From positions 1 to 59,783 of the forward strand of contig JAKQFH010000021.1 of assembly GCA_029556265.1 (NCBI GenBank): DNA of 59,783 bases. Reading direction: 5' to 3'. The stretch is from Chloroflexota bacterium (GTDB taxonomy: Bacteria > Chloroflexota > Anaerolineae > Anaerolineales > Anaerolineaceae). Positions 17,467 through 27,194 of the stretch are shown here, piece after piece. Position numbers and translations under genes: made by a program. The notes beneath the pieces are model-generated. The model saw nothing but the letters and a program-made list of their open reading frames with translations. It was not told the DNA's origin and did not search any database. How positions within the stretch are numbered: position 1 is the stretch's first letter; every line of letters begins with the position of its first letter.

Positions 17467-20003
17467 TGGACGCCCAGCCCGCCAACCTGGAAGCAAAATT
17501 CGCGGATGTCAGCGTCAACGTGGCGGCGATTGACAAGAGTTTTTCGTACTCTGTCCCACCGGAACTGCGGGGGGAAATCCAACCCGGATGTTTGGTCGTG
17601 GTGCCTTTTGGCAAGCAAATCGTGCAGGGCGTGGTTTTGGCGCTGTCCGACAAACTGGAGCTGGAAGCGAATATCCGCAACATCCTCTCCCTGAACTCGG
17701 AAGAAACCGTCCTGACCCCGCAGCAACTGCAGCTGACCCATTGGATAGCGCGGGAGACCTTCGCGCCCCTGGGCGCGGCGGTGAACCTCATGCTTCCGCG
17801 CGGGCTTTCCCAACGCGCGGACTTTTTGGCGGAGTTAAATCCCGACCCGCCAGAAACCTCTGCCAAACCCGCCCCGCTTCAGGCGCGCATCCTCAAACTG
17901 CTCAAAGAGCGCGGACCCTTGCGCGGCGCTCAACTGGAACGCGCCCTGCCCAAACTTGAATGGCGCCCCAGCCTGGAACGTTTGCGCAGCGCCGGGCTGG
18001 TGCGAACCACCAGCGTGTTCCCCCCACCGCGGGTGAATCCGAAAGTCGTGCGCACCGCTCAGCTGACCATCACGCCGGAGGCTGTGAAGGCGTTGGAGCC
18101 TCAGGCGCTCAGCCTGCGCCCGGAGACCGGCGCGCGCCGCCTGGAAGTCCTCAGGCTTTTGGCAGCCGAACCTTTTCCGATGGATTTCTCCTGGATTTAC
18201 GCCCAGACCAACAGTTCGTACGCGGACCTGAAAGCTCTGGCCGGGCAGGATTACCTGCACTTCAACGAGACGGAGGTCTGGCGCGACCCACTGGAAAACC
18301 TGCAAGTGGAAAGCGCCCGCGCGCCTGTCCTCACGCCAGACCAGCAGCGCGTGTGGGAACAGCTCCTGCCGCGGCTCGGGCAAGCCGAAAGCAAGCCCGT
18401 CTTGCTGCACGGCGTTACCGGTTCGGGTAAGACCGAGATTTACCTGCGGGCGGTGGAACAGTGCCTGGCGCAGGGCAGGCAGGCGGTTGTTTTGGTGCCC
18501 GAAATCGCGATGACCCCACAGGCGGTTCGCCGCTATATGGCGCGCTTCCCCAACCGCGTTGGCTTGTATCATTCCAAACTCTCCGAGGGCGAGCTTTATG
18601 ATACCTGGAGGCGCGCGCGCAAAGGTGAATTGGCGGTCATCGTCGGGGCGCGCAGCGCGCTGTTTGTGCCCCTGCCGGATATTGGTCTCATCATCCTGGA
18701 CGAGTGCGACCATGAATCTTACGATGAGACCGAGCGGGAGCCGTTCTACCGCTCGGTGGAGACCGCGGAAGCCTACGCGCACATCTGCGGGGCGAACCTG
18801 ATTCTCGGCTCCGCCACCCCGCGCGTCAGTCAATATTATCGCGCCAAGAAAGGCACCTGGCAATTGCTGGAACTGCCCAGGCGCGTTCTTGCCCACCGCG
18901 AGACCCTGCTGAAGCAGTCCGCCAGCCTGCGTGCCGACCTGCTGGCTGAAGCTGGCGGGGACGAGCTGCTGAATTTGGAACTGCCCTCGGTGGATGTGGT
19001 GGATATGCGCGTGGAATTAAAAACGGGCAACACCAGCGTGCTTTCCCGGGCGCTGCGCGCTGGGTTGGAACAGGTGTTAGAGCGAAACCAACAGGCTATC
19101 CTCTTCCTCAACCGCAAAGGCAGCGCCACCTACGTTTTCTGCCGGGATTGCGGCAGCGCCTTGCTCTGCCCGCGCGACCTGAGCCCGCTGGTCTATCACC
19201 AGGGTCGGGACAGCCTGCTCTGTCATATCTGCGGCTACACGCGCGGCATGCCCGCCAAATGCCCCAACTGCGGCAGCAAACAAATCCGCCAGATGGGCGT
19301 CGGAACAGAGCGCCTAGAAACAATTGTGCGCCAGGCTTTCCCTCAAGCCCGCCTGCTGCGGTGGGACGCCGAAAGCACCACCACGCGCGACGCGCACGAA
19401 CTTATCCTTTCCCATTTCAGCGCCCACCGCGCGGATATCCTGATTGGAACGCAGATGCTCGCCAAAGGGCTCGACCTGCCGCTGGTGACGCTGGTTGGCA
19501 TCGTTCTGGCGGAAACCGGTTTGAATCTGCCGGATTATCGCGCGGCGGAACGCGTTTTTCAGGTGCTCACGCAGGTCAGCGGCAGAGCGGGGCGCAGTCC
19601 ATTGGGCGGCCGCGTGGTTCTCCAGACCTACCAGCCGGAGAATACCATCATTCAGGCAGCCTCCCGGCACGACTTTGCCGCTTTTTACGCGCAGGAACTG
19701 GCACACCGCCGCGAACTGGGCTACCCGCCTTTCACGCGCCTGGTGCGCCTGGAATACCGCAGCCCCTCCGAAGAAAAATGCCGTCAGGAAGCGGAGCTGA
19801 TGGCACAGGTTCTGCGCGCCGAAATCCAGGGTCTTGGGCTGGCACAAACCGACTTCATCGGTCCGGTACCTTGTTATACCCGCAAGCTTTTCGGGCGCTT
19901 TCGCTGGCAGATTATCTTGCGCGGGCCGGACCCGACGCGGATATTGAACGGGCTGCCCTTGATGGGTTGGATTGTGGAGGTGGACCCGCCGAACCTGCTA
20001 TAA
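17466..20003 (+). CDS. priA: primosomal protein N' (replication restart helicase PriA)
   Basis: The 845-residue protein has the PriA layout: an N-terminal DNA-binding part, Walker A GVTGSGKTE near residues 316-324, a DExH-type box read as DECDHES, and a Cys-rich zinc insertion with four CxxC pairs from about residue 558. Helicase motifs follow, including LIGTQMLAKG and VSGRAGRS. PriA reloads the replisome at stalled forks and recombination intermediates. The DExH box differs slightly from the usual DEEH. Its ATG overlaps the stop of the upstream lipoprotein gene (TGATG). Confidence 0.95.
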   Translation: MDAQPANLEAKFADVSVNVAAIDKSFSYSVPPELRGEIQPGCLVVVPFGKQIVQGVVLALSDKLELEANIRNILSLNSEETVLTPQQLQLTHWIARETFAPLGAAVNLMLPRGLSQRADFLAELNPDPPETSAKPAPLQARILKLLKERGPLRGAQLERALPKLEWRPSLERLRSAGLVRTTSVFPPPRVNPKVVRTAQLTITPEAVKALEPQALSLRPETGARRLEVLRLLAAEPFPMDFSWIYAQTNSSYADLKALAGQDYLHFNETEVWRDPLENLQVESARAPVLTPDQQRVWEQLLPRLGQAESKPVLLHGVTGSGKTEIYLRAVEQCLAQGRQAVVLVPEIAMTPQAVRRYMARFPNRVGLYHSKLSEGELYDTWRRARKGELAVIVGARSALFVPLPDIGLIILDECDHESYDETEREPFYRSVETAEAYAHICGANLILGSATPRVSQYYRAKKGTWQLLELPRRVLAHRETLLKQSASLRADLLAEAGGDELLNLELPSVDVVDMRVELKTGNTSVLSRALRAGLEQVLERNQQAILFLNRKGSATYVFCRDCGSALLCPRDLSPLVYHQGRDSLLCHICGYTRGMPAKCPNCGSKQIRQMGVGTERLETIVRQAFPQARLLRWDAESTTTRDAHELILSHFSAHRADILIGTQMLAKGLDLPLVTLVGIVLAETGLNLPDYRAAERVFQVLTQVSGRAGRSPLGGRVVLQTYQPENTIIQAASRHDFAAFYAQELAHRRELGYPPFTRLVRLEYRSPSEEKCRQEAELMAQVLRAEIQGLGLAQTDFIGPVPCYTRKLFGRFRWQIILRGPDPTRILNGLPLMGWIVEVDPPNLL

Positions 20004-20010
20004 TAGTTTG

Positions 20011-20070
20011 ACGCGTGTGTTTGTCAGCGCGAGGAGCGCAGCGGCGCGGCAGTTTCCTCCCGAGACTGCT
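20011..20070 (+). repeat. probable interspersed GCGAGGAGCGCAGCG-type repeat
   Basis: The segment around 20026-20062 (AGCGCGAGGAGCGCAGCGG, then CGGCAGTTTCCTCC) resembles the GCGAGGAGCGAAGCGAC...GCAATCTCC elements scattered between genes in many bacterial genomes. A TATAAT at 19999-20004 precedes it. No second copy lies in this window. Function is unknown. Confidence 0.35.
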
Positions 20071-20154
20071 AAAAGGCTGCCGCCTTCGTTCGCAAAAAGA
20101 ATTGTCAGCATAATGACGGGCGCAAAATAAACCCCTGTTAGCATAGGTGAAGAA

Positions 20155-20670
20155 ATGAACCAACGCAAAGAAATCATAACCTGGGATGAAGTTTCACGGC
20201 TGATAGACCACCTGCTGCCGCAGTTTAATCGGGTCTATTCCGTAATGGTGATGGTTACGCGCGGCGGCATCATCCCGGGCGGCATGCTGGCGGAAGCGAT
20301 GAATATCCAAATGCTTTTTACCGCCTCCGTCGACTTCCCCGCTGAATTGCACACCACCCCCACGCCTCAATCCAAATTCCTGACCTGGCCAAAATTTTTG
20401 CAATTCCCCGAGGCAAGCCATCTGAACAACCAAAACGTACTGATTGTGGACGATGTCTGGGGTTCGGGGCGCACCATTACCGCGGTTAAAAACCGGGTTA
20501 TGTCTTCCGGCGGGCGCCCTTCCACCTGCGTGCTGCACTTCAACCCATACCGGAACTTGTTCGGGAATATGCGCCCGGATTATTACGCGGCAACTACCGA
20601 CGCACGCATCATCTATCCATGGGAAATGGACCGCGGTTTTCAACCCAATTTTTTCAGCGGCATACACTGA
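20155..20670 (+). CDS. phosphoribosyltransferase family protein
   Basis: The 171-residue protein has the PRPP-binding loop VLIVDDVWGSGRTIT near residues 97-111 and the preceding VTRGGIIPGG loop of type I phosphoribosyltransferases. The overall pattern is like xanthine/hypoxanthine-guanine enzymes, which join a purine base to PRPP. The length fits. The exact base cannot be told, and divergent members have other jobs. AGGTGAAG precedes the ATG by 5 nt. It lies between priA and an MFS gene on the same strand. Confidence 0.8.
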   Translation: MNQRKEIITWDEVSRLIDHLLPQFNRVYSVMVMVTRGGIIPGGMLAEAMNIQMLFTASVDFPAELHTTPTPQSKFLTWPKFLQFPEASHLNNQNVLIVDDVWGSGRTITAVKNRVMSSGGRPSTCVLHFNPYRNLFGNMRPDYYAATTDARIIYPWEMDRGFQPNFFSGIH

Positions 20671-20703
20671 GGCATCTACCCCCTGTGCGCGCCCGGAGCT
20701 GCC

Positions 20704-22137
20704 ATGCAAAAACCCCTTCGTTGGTACGACGGCGTTCTGATTAATGTCTACTATCTCGGCCTGACAGTTCGCACCCAAACCCTCACCCCGCTCATTCTGC
20801 CTCTGCTTGTCCAGCAGTTCGTCGGGGATGAGACCAAAGGCAGCAGCTACGGCACAATCCGCCTCTATTCCCTGATGATTGCCTTGCTCGTACAAGCTGT
20901 AACCGGCATTTTCTCAGACCGCAGCACGCACCGCTGGGGAAAACGCCGCCCGTTCATGCTCACCAGCAGCATCCTTGAGATTGCCACGTTCATCGTCATC
21001 GGGGTGATTGCCTCCCGGATGGAAGGGCAGGCAGGCTACGCGGCGCTGTTCGCGGCGGTGCTTTTTTCGATGGTCTTTTCAAACCTCGGGCAGGGCGCGG
21101 CACAGGGGCTTATCCCGGATTTGGTGCCCGAGAGTCAGCGCGGGGTGTACTCCGGGCTGAAAGCGCTTTTTGAGCTTCCAATCCCGCTGGTTTTTGTTTC
21201 CTTCTTTGTATCCAAAATGCTCCGCACCGGTAATTATTGGGCGGCTATCCTGACGGTCATTGCCGCGCTGTTCGTGAGCACCCTCCTGGCGATGTTCGTT
21301 CGCGAGACCCCATCGGAAAAAGTCCCCCTACCCTTGGATTGGGGCGCGATTGGGCGTTTGGTTGGCATGACCGCCCTGTTTACCGGCGTTATCCTGCTGG
21401 CAGGTGAGGCAGTGAAGCTTCTGCTCCCGTTGGCAGCCGCGCTGCCAGGCACTCCCCGCCTGGTACTCACCAGCATCCTCGGCACGGCAGGGATGCTCCT
21501 GGCAGTTGTGATGGGGGTCGTCTTTTCCATGCGCGTCAGCCTGAGCGCCGAAGCCGCCAAAAACCCCTCCTTCACATGGTGGGTCGTTAACCGCCTGGCT
21601 TTTTTGGTCGGCGCGAACAACCTGGCAAGCTTTTTGCTCTATTTCATCCAGGAACGCTTTCCGGAACTGAAAGGGAACGCCGCGGCCGGACCGGCTGCTT
21701 CACTGGTACTGATGGTGGGCGTCGCGATTTTGGCAGCCGCGCTGCCCGGCGGCTGGCTGACGGATAAAGTCGGCACCAAGCCCCTGATCGCGCTGAGCGG
21801 TATTCTCGCGGCGTTGGGCACCGCGGTCGTTGTCACATCCTCATCCATGTCGGGGTTGTACCTCGGCGGCGTCTTGGTCGGGGTTGGGGCGGGCATTTTC
21901 TTTTCTGCCAATTGGGCATTAGGTACCAGCCTGGTTCCACCGGGGCAAGCCGGGCGCTACCTGGGGATTTCCAACCTGGCGGGCGCCGGCGCCGGCGCGA
22001 TTGGGGCGTATATCGGCGGACCAATCGGCGATAATGCCGGATTTGTGGTGCTGATGGGTATTTACGGTCTGCTTTTTCTGTTTTCCGTGCTGGCATTGGG
22101 GCGCATAAAAACCCCTCAGCCTGCTGGCAGGCTTTGA
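20704..22137 (+). CDS. MFS transporter, SLC45/sugar-cation symporter-like
   Basis: The 477-residue protein has about 12 membrane segments. The loop after helix 2 reads DRSTHRWGKRRPFML, typical of the glycoside-pentoside-hexuronide/SLC45-like branch of MFS sugar carriers. No substrate can be given. The spacing to the upstream phosphoribosyltransferase is 33 bp. The next gene begins within or just after its stop. Confidence 0.8.
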   Translation: MQKPLRWYDGVLINVYYLGLTVRTQTLTPLILPLLVQQFVGDETKGSSYGTIRLYSLMIALLVQAVTGIFSDRSTHRWGKRRPFMLTSSILEIATFIVIGVIASRMEGQAGYAALFAAVLFSMVFSNLGQGAAQGLIPDLVPESQRGVYSGLKALFELPIPLVFVSFFVSKMLRTGNYWAAILTVIAALFVSTLLAMFVRETPSEKVPLPLDWGAIGRLVGMTALFTGVILLAGEAVKLLLPLAAALPGTPRLVLTSILGTAGMLLAVVMGVVFSMRVSLSAEAAKNPSFTWWVVNRLAFLVGANNLASFLLYFIQERFPELKGNAAAGPAASLVLMVGVAILAAALPGGWLTDKVGTKPLIALSGILAALGTAVVVTSSSMSGLYLGGVLVGVGAGIFFSANWALGTSLVPPGQAGRYLGISNLAGAGAGAIGAYIGGPIGDNAGFVVLMGIYGLLFLFSVLALGRIKTPQPAGRL

Positions 22138-22148
22138 GAGTTTATTAT

Positions 22149-22922
22149 ATGGACACGAACGCGGCGGTAGAGGCAGCCAATCTGGAACTGGAAACGTTCG
22201 CCAGTGGCGCGAACGCGCTGGGCTTGCGTCAGGCGCGCGCGATTATCGCGATTGGCTCTCTTCCCGGAGGTTACTTCCGACCCGGACAAAGCGATCTGGA
22301 CTTAATCGTGCTGTTCCACGGTACGCCGCCCGCAGACGAGGCCTTTAGCCAGGTTGAACGCGAGGAGATGGAGCGCCTGAAAAAGCTCGCCGCTCAAGCC
22401 TCTCCCTTTGAAATTGAATTGATTTTCTTGCACGAGAGCCGGCTGGCGCGGGACCCGCTAACCGGCTGCCTTCCGTATGCCGATTTTGTTCAGCGTCTGC
22501 GTTCCCAGAGCAAATTGTTATGGGGAAGGGTTGACCTGGCATCCCTTACAGCGCCGGAACGTGAGGATTTCGTCTGTGCGTTCAAGCGCTATCTGGAATA
22601 TGAGCAGGATAAACTCGGCATGGAATTTTCGCAGGCCTGGACGCAAAGCCCCCTAGCGGAACTGCTTAAACACGCGCTCGTGTTGATGCGCACTTTTTTA
22701 CTGGTGCGGCGCGGCATCCTTGAATACGACAAAACGCGAATCGCGCGCCTCTACACGGAAAACCGCCCGCCTGCCCCACTGCCGCAGGCCTTGGCGCGAT
22801 GCATAGACCTGCGCTTCGCGGGCGAACCGCCCTCAGAAGCCTTGGAAGCCGCGGCGCGCGCGGAGCTCCCTGCCTTTCACGCTGCCCTGACGAAAGAAAT
22901 CCTTAATCTCAGCCGCGAATGA
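22149..22922 (+). CDS. nucleotidyltransferase-domain protein
   Basis: The 257-residue protein has a Pol-beta type nucleotidyltransferase core at the N-terminus: GSLPGGYFRPGQSDLDLIV, with the Gly-Ser and the D-x-D metal pair, then a helical C-terminal half. The pattern resembles aminoglycoside adenylyltransferases and related small-molecule nucleotidyltransferases. The substrate is not known. ATG 22149 is preferred to an in-frame TTG 15 bp upstream. The 3' end overlaps the convergent rad50-like gene by 14 bp. Confidence 0.65.
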   Translation: MDTNAAVEAANLELETFASGANALGLRQARAIIAIGSLPGGYFRPGQSDLDLIVLFHGTPPADEAFSQVEREEMERLKKLAAQASPFEIELIFLHESRLARDPLTGCLPYADFVQRLRSQSKLLWGRVDLASLTAPEREDFVCAFKRYLEYEQDKLGMEFSQAWTQSPLAELLKHALVLMRTFLLVRRGILEYDKTRIARLYTENRPPAPLPQALARCIDLRFAGEPPSEALEAAARAELPAFHAALTKEILNLSRE

Positions 22923-25479
22923 CGCTGACGCGCGAACCAGAGGGGACTTTTTCCACCTCAATCCGGTTGGGGAACTGCTCTTTTAATTCCTCAATGTGGG
23001 TGATGACCATGATCATATCAAAGTCTTCGGTCACCAGACCAATCGCCTCCACCAGCCGCTGTTTGCCTTCCGCGTCCTGATTTCCAAAGCCTTCGTCAAT
23101 CACCAGCGTGCGCAGCTGCGCGCCGTTGCGCCGCGCGAGCAGGCGCGCCAACGCCAGGCGAATGCTGAAATTGATGCGAAAGGCTTCTCCACCTGAATAA
23201 GTTTCATAATCGCGGGTTGAACTGCCGTCGCTGATGGTGATATCCAGTGTTTCCAGCTTGTCGGTCCGCCTCACGTCTTTCAGGTCTCGTTGGGTAGGGA
23301 AGTTTACGCTCATGCTGTAATTGGAAAGGCGGCTGAGGACGCGGTTGGTTTCATCTTCCAATTCAGGCAGGGCCTGTTCAATCAGCATAGCCGGCACGCC
23401 GTCTTTGGAAAACCCCCGTTCCAGGGTCTTCAGACGCGCGATTTCAACATTCAAGGCTTCCATATCTTCTCGCAAGCTCACTTTGCGCGTTTTCAGTTCC
23501 GCCAGCACGTGCAGTTCCTGCCGTGCCGCGCCAACTTTGCGGTTCCAATCCGCCTCCGCCTCCCGCTTTTCTTGCACTGCATGGTCGGTTATCTGAATAT
23601 CCGGCAGGCTGCGCTCAATTTCCGCCAAATCCTCGGCGGCTTTTGAGCGTTCGAGCGCGGCGTTCCGCGCTTCCTCCGTTTGTTTCTCAAGGTTCTCGCG
23701 CAGTTCCACCACACTCTCTTCCAGCTGCCCAACCGTGCTGCGGGCAATTTGCAGCTCGTTGTAAGCTGCCTGGGCCGGTTCGGCTTGCTGCGTTTCTTCG
23801 CGCAAGCGCGAGTGCGCTTCGGGGTTGTATGCCAGCCCCTCAATTTCCCGGAGAACCTCCGCGCGTTCTGCCCGCTCCCGCGCGCAATAGTCGTCTTGCG
23901 CCAGGGAAGTTCGGATTTGTTCCAGGTTCAGCGCCCCCTGCTGCCCAAACTGCTCCGCCCGGCTGGCGTACAGGCTTTGCTGCTCGGCAAGTTGGTCTGC
24001 CTGGCGGGTGAGCGAGGCGATTTGCTTTTCGGAAGCCAGAATTTGGGCGCGTTCTTCCGAGAGCTCGCCCTGGCGGCGGGTTATGTCCTTTATTTCCGCC
24101 TGGTTCCTTTTGTACAGTTCACGTTGGTCTTGCAGTTCCGCATCCAATTCCTGTTCCAGGCGGTCGCGGTCGTGCAATGCCAGAGCCTGGCCGCACAAGG
24201 GGCACTGGGCTCCTTCCACTTTCTGGACCTTATCCAGGCGTTCGCTCAGCTCTTTGCCTTTCTTTTCAATCCCGGAGTTTTCGGCCAACAGTTCCGAAAG
24301 GCGGGTCTGAAGTTTTTCGGCTTCCTCGCCAAGCGTTTCCTTCGCTTCCACGCGGCGCTCCAACAGCGCGATTTCCGTCTGCAGCTGCTTCTGTTGGGCC
24401 GCGCGATCGGCGTTTTGGGCGGCTTCGCGCTCCAGCTGCTGTTTTTCCTCTTCCAGGTGTTTCTGGTCGGCCAGCAGTTTCTGGCGTTCAAGCGCGATTT
24501 GGCTTTCAAGATCGCGTCGGCGGTTCTCAAACGGATGAAAACGCTCGGAGAGCGCGTCTTGCTTGGCGAGCTGTTTGCGCAAGTTTTCCAGCTGCTTAAA
24601 TTCAGTTTCAACGCGCTCCGCGGAAGCCAGCTTACGTTTCAACTCTTCCAGCGCCGCTTCCTTATCTTCCAGCCGGCGTGTGAGCTCTGCCCGCGAAGCT
24701 TGCGCTTTGCGTTCCTGCGCCTCGTGCAAAGCCAACACCTGCCTGTGACTCGCCAGGTTTTGCTCCGCGGCGCGCTTTTGTTCCAGGGCGGATTGCGCCA
24801 GGCGGGTTTCCGCGGCGGCGTTTTTCAGCTCGGATTCGAGCCATTCCAGCTTCGCCTTGCGTGCTGGCTCTTCATCCAGCTCACCTTGAATCTCTTTCAG
24901 GCGGCTGTCCATAACACGCAAGTCGCCCTGACGGAGTTTGATCAGCTCAGCGGTGCGTTTGCGGTAATCTTCCCAGCTGTCCAACCCTAAGATGCTGCTG
25001 AGGATGCGTTTGCGGTCCGCGGGTTTTTGCGTGGCAAACATATCCGCTTTCCCCTGCAAAAAGAAAGAGGCGTTTATGAAGGTTTCATAATCCAAGCGCA
25101 AAGTGCGCTGAATTTTCGCGTTGGTCTCGCTTAGGGTGCGTTCGGTGAGCAGCTTCCAAGGAGCCGCGTCGTCGCTGGTTCGCATGAGGAATTCCACCTG
25201 GCTGCCCTTGCCGCGCGTGATGGACCGCGTGACCCGATAAATCTGGTGCTCATACGCGAATTCCAGGCTGACTTCCGCTTTTTGACAGGCGTGGTTGATG
25301 ATTGCCTCGTCCCTGCGGCGCGCCTGCCCATACAGCGCGTAGGTTATCGCGTCCAGCAATGAGGATTTGCCCGCCCCATTCTGCCCGGAAACGCAAACCA
25401 GGTCCAGACCCGAAAAATCGATTTCTATCGGGTCGCGATACGAAATAAAACCTGAGAGAGAAAGCTTAATCGGTATCAT
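22909..25479 (-). CDS. sbcC: Rad50/SbcC-like SMC-type ATPase
   Basis: The 856-residue protein has an N-terminal ATPase half with Walker A GQNGAGKSS near residue 35 and long coiled coils on both sides of a central zinc hook, CPLCGQAL. The C-terminal half has YSGGEAFRINFS (signature) and TLVIDEGFG (Walker B). Rad50/SbcC tethers and opens DNA ends with the nuclease Mre11/SbcD. No such gene lies here. It is instead the last gene of a nurA-HAS-herA operon and overlaps herA by 14 bp. In archaea Rad50, Mre11, HerA and NurA act together in end resection. Confidence 0.92.
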   Translation of the reverse strand: MIPIKLSLSGFISYRDPIEIDFSGLDLVCVSGQNGAGKSSLLDAITYALYGQARRRDEAIINHACQKAEVSLEFAYEHQIYRVTRSITRGKGSQVEFLMRTSDDAAPWKLLTERTLSETNAKIQRTLRLDYETFINASFFLQGKADMFATQKPADRKRILSSILGLDSWEDYRKRTAELIKLRQGDLRVMDSRLKEIQGELDEEPARKAKLEWLESELKNAAAETRLAQSALEQKRAAEQNLASHRQVLALHEAQERKAQASRAELTRRLEDKEAALEELKRKLASAERVETEFKQLENLRKQLAKQDALSERFHPFENRRRDLESQIALERQKLLADQKHLEEEKQQLEREAAQNADRAAQQKQLQTEIALLERRVEAKETLGEEAEKLQTRLSELLAENSGIEKKGKELSERLDKVQKVEGAQCPLCGQALALHDRDRLEQELDAELQDQRELYKRNQAEIKDITRRQGELSEERAQILASEKQIASLTRQADQLAEQQSLYASRAEQFGQQGALNLEQIRTSLAQDDYCARERAERAEVLREIEGLAYNPEAHSRLREETQQAEPAQAAYNELQIARSTVGQLEESVVELRENLEKQTEEARNAALERSKAAEDLAEIERSLPDIQITDHAVQEKREAEADWNRKVGAARQELHVLAELKTRKVSLREDMEALNVEIARLKTLERGFSKDGVPAMLIEQALPELEDETNRVLSRLSNYSMSVNFPTQRDLKDVRRTDKLETLDITISDGSSTRDYETYSGGEAFRINFSIRLALARLLARRNGAQLRTLVIDEGFGNQDAEGKQRLVEAIGLVTEDFDMIMVITHIEELKEQFPNRIEVEKVPSGSRVSVIRG

Positions 25480-27187
25480 CGCTATCGAACCCTAATACTT
25501 TATTTCCTTCCTCAATCGTTTTTGGGCTTGCCTGAGCGCCCAGGAGCTCTCTCCAGAAGTCGTTATCATATCTTCTGGAACGGATAGGGATTGGCATCGG
25601 CACGCCCCAACCCAACAAGAGTGCCTCTTCCTTGGCCTGCAGCTTGGAAAGCAGCCCGCGCAGCGCGCTCCTTCCGGGCAAGCCGGAGAGCACAGCGTTG
25701 ATGTCATCCTCATCGCCCAGCGAGCCGGAGATTCGGGTGCCCAACTGCGACATGACCTCGTCGTAGATTTGGGACGGGCGCTGGTCTATGATGAGCAGGG
25801 TCACGTAGTATTTGCGCATTTCCCGGGCGATCGTACTGAAAATGGTCTGCGAAGCCATCTCGCGGTTGAGCAGTTTGTGGGCTTCTTCCACCACCACAAC
25901 CAACGGGCGCGGTTCTTTTCCCTTCTCGGCATGGAAGTTTTCGGTGCTGTTTCCCCAATGGTCGCGAATTTTGCGGGTTATCAGATTGGTGACCAGCAGA
26001 TAATCCAGCTCGGTGTTGCTCTTGCCAAAGGAGAGGATAACGTGTTTGCCGTGTTCCAGGTCCTCAATGATTTGTTCCAGCCCCCTGGTAGCTGGGTCCG
26101 CGATGAGATACGCAGACTTGCCCAGGCGCTGCAGCCTTTGGTGAAGGGCAAGGGCAGATTTTGGGTGCACGTTGCCGACGGCAGCCCAGGCTTCCACGCT
26201 GTTGGGCGCGGGCACGCTTTTGCCGTTTTCATCCTCTATGGTCGTACCGGTTTCCATGCTGAGGAATTCATGGAGCCAATCCTGTCCAAAATCCCGTTCC
26301 AGGGCTGAAAGCACGATGGGGGCGGTCTCATTCAGGTTCAGCGCCTGGCTGAGCAGCAGCACATCCTCGCTGGTAATATCCGACTGCGCGATTTCGAGGG
26401 AGAGGTCGGCGTTCAGTTTGCCAAAAGAGGTCCTTGCGCCCAACCCCGCCAGCCGAATCTTGGCGCCGAACTTGCCTTTGAGACCCGGGACTGCCGCGCC
26501 GGTATCCGAAGAGGTGCTGTCTGGTCCGTATTCATTGTGCATATCAAAAATCAAGGCGGAAGCCCGGTCGGCGTGGATGAGACCCGCCAGAATCATGCGC
26601 GCCAAAAAAGACTTCCCCGAGCCGGTGGTGCCAAAGATGCCGGAACTGCGCTTGACGAACTTGTCCAGGTTCAGGCAAACCGGGTGTCCCTGTTCGCGGG
26701 TATACCCGATGCGGAATATTTCCTGGTTGTTTTCCTCCCCGAAGATCTGGGCAATGTCCGCGGCATCCGCCAACAACACTGGCGAATGGTGGCTGGGGAC
26801 GGTCTTGACCGTCACGGGCTGCGTTTCTTCCGGGTGCTGGTCCTTCCAAAGCCGGTATTCTTCCGTCCCAGGTTCCGGTCCGCGTTCCAGCATTAATACC
26901 GGCATCACCGCCAGGTTGGTAAAGAGGGTCTGCCCATGCAAAAGCTCCGCGAGATGGCGCGGCAGGCGTTCTTCGCTCTGTTCGTCGGCAAAGCGGGGAT
27001 TGGTGGAACCCAATTGCAGGTCGGTGACCAATCCATAAAAGCGCCAGCCGCCGCTATCGATGACCACAAAAGAACCTTCCTGCACTTCCTGCGGCGGCAC
27101 CGTCAGGCGCACTTGCAGGTTGGCTTCCAAGCCGCCGCCAACCACGTAACCAATCGGGTGGGGATTCGCGCGATTAATTGTGTCCAT
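25466..27187 (-). CDS. herA: HerA-like bipolar DNA translocase/helicase (HAS-barrel ATPase)
   Basis: The 573-residue protein begins with a HAS-barrel (about 1-90), then a FtsK/HerA ATPase with Walker A GTTGSGKSFLA near residues 186-193 and Walker B VVVVEEAHKL. The QRPSQIYDEV sensor and an arginine-finger region follow. HerA forms a hexameric ring that drives DNA into the NurA nuclease. ATG 27187, 5 nt after GAGGTG, is preferred to an in-frame GTG two codons earlier. It lies 7 bp after the HAS-barrel gene and overlaps the rad50-like gene. Confidence 0.92.
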   Translation of the reverse strand: MDTINRANPHPIGYVVGGGLEANLQVRLTVPPQEVQEGSFVVIDSGGWRFYGLVTDLQLGSTNPRFADEQSEERLPRHLAELLHGQTLFTNLAVMPVLMLERGPEPGTEEYRLWKDQHPEETQPVTVKTVPSHHSPVLLADAADIAQIFGEENNQEIFRIGYTREQGHPVCLNLDKFVKRSSGIFGTTGSGKSFLARMILAGLIHADRASALIFDMHNEYGPDSTSSDTGAAVPGLKGKFGAKIRLAGLGARTSFGKLNADLSLEIAQSDITSEDVLLLSQALNLNETAPIVLSALERDFGQDWLHEFLSMETGTTIEDENGKSVPAPNSVEAWAAVGNVHPKSALALHQRLQRLGKSAYLIADPATRGLEQIIEDLEHGKHVILSFGKSNTELDYLLVTNLITRKIRDHWGNSTENFHAEKGKEPRPLVVVVEEAHKLLNREMASQTIFSTIAREMRKYYVTLLIIDQRPSQIYDEVMSQLGTRISGSLGDEDDINAVLSGLPGRSALRGLLSKLQAKEEALLLGWGVPMPIPIRSRRYDNDFWRELLGAQASPKTIEEGNKVLGFDSDDTD

Positions 27188-27194
27188 TTTCACC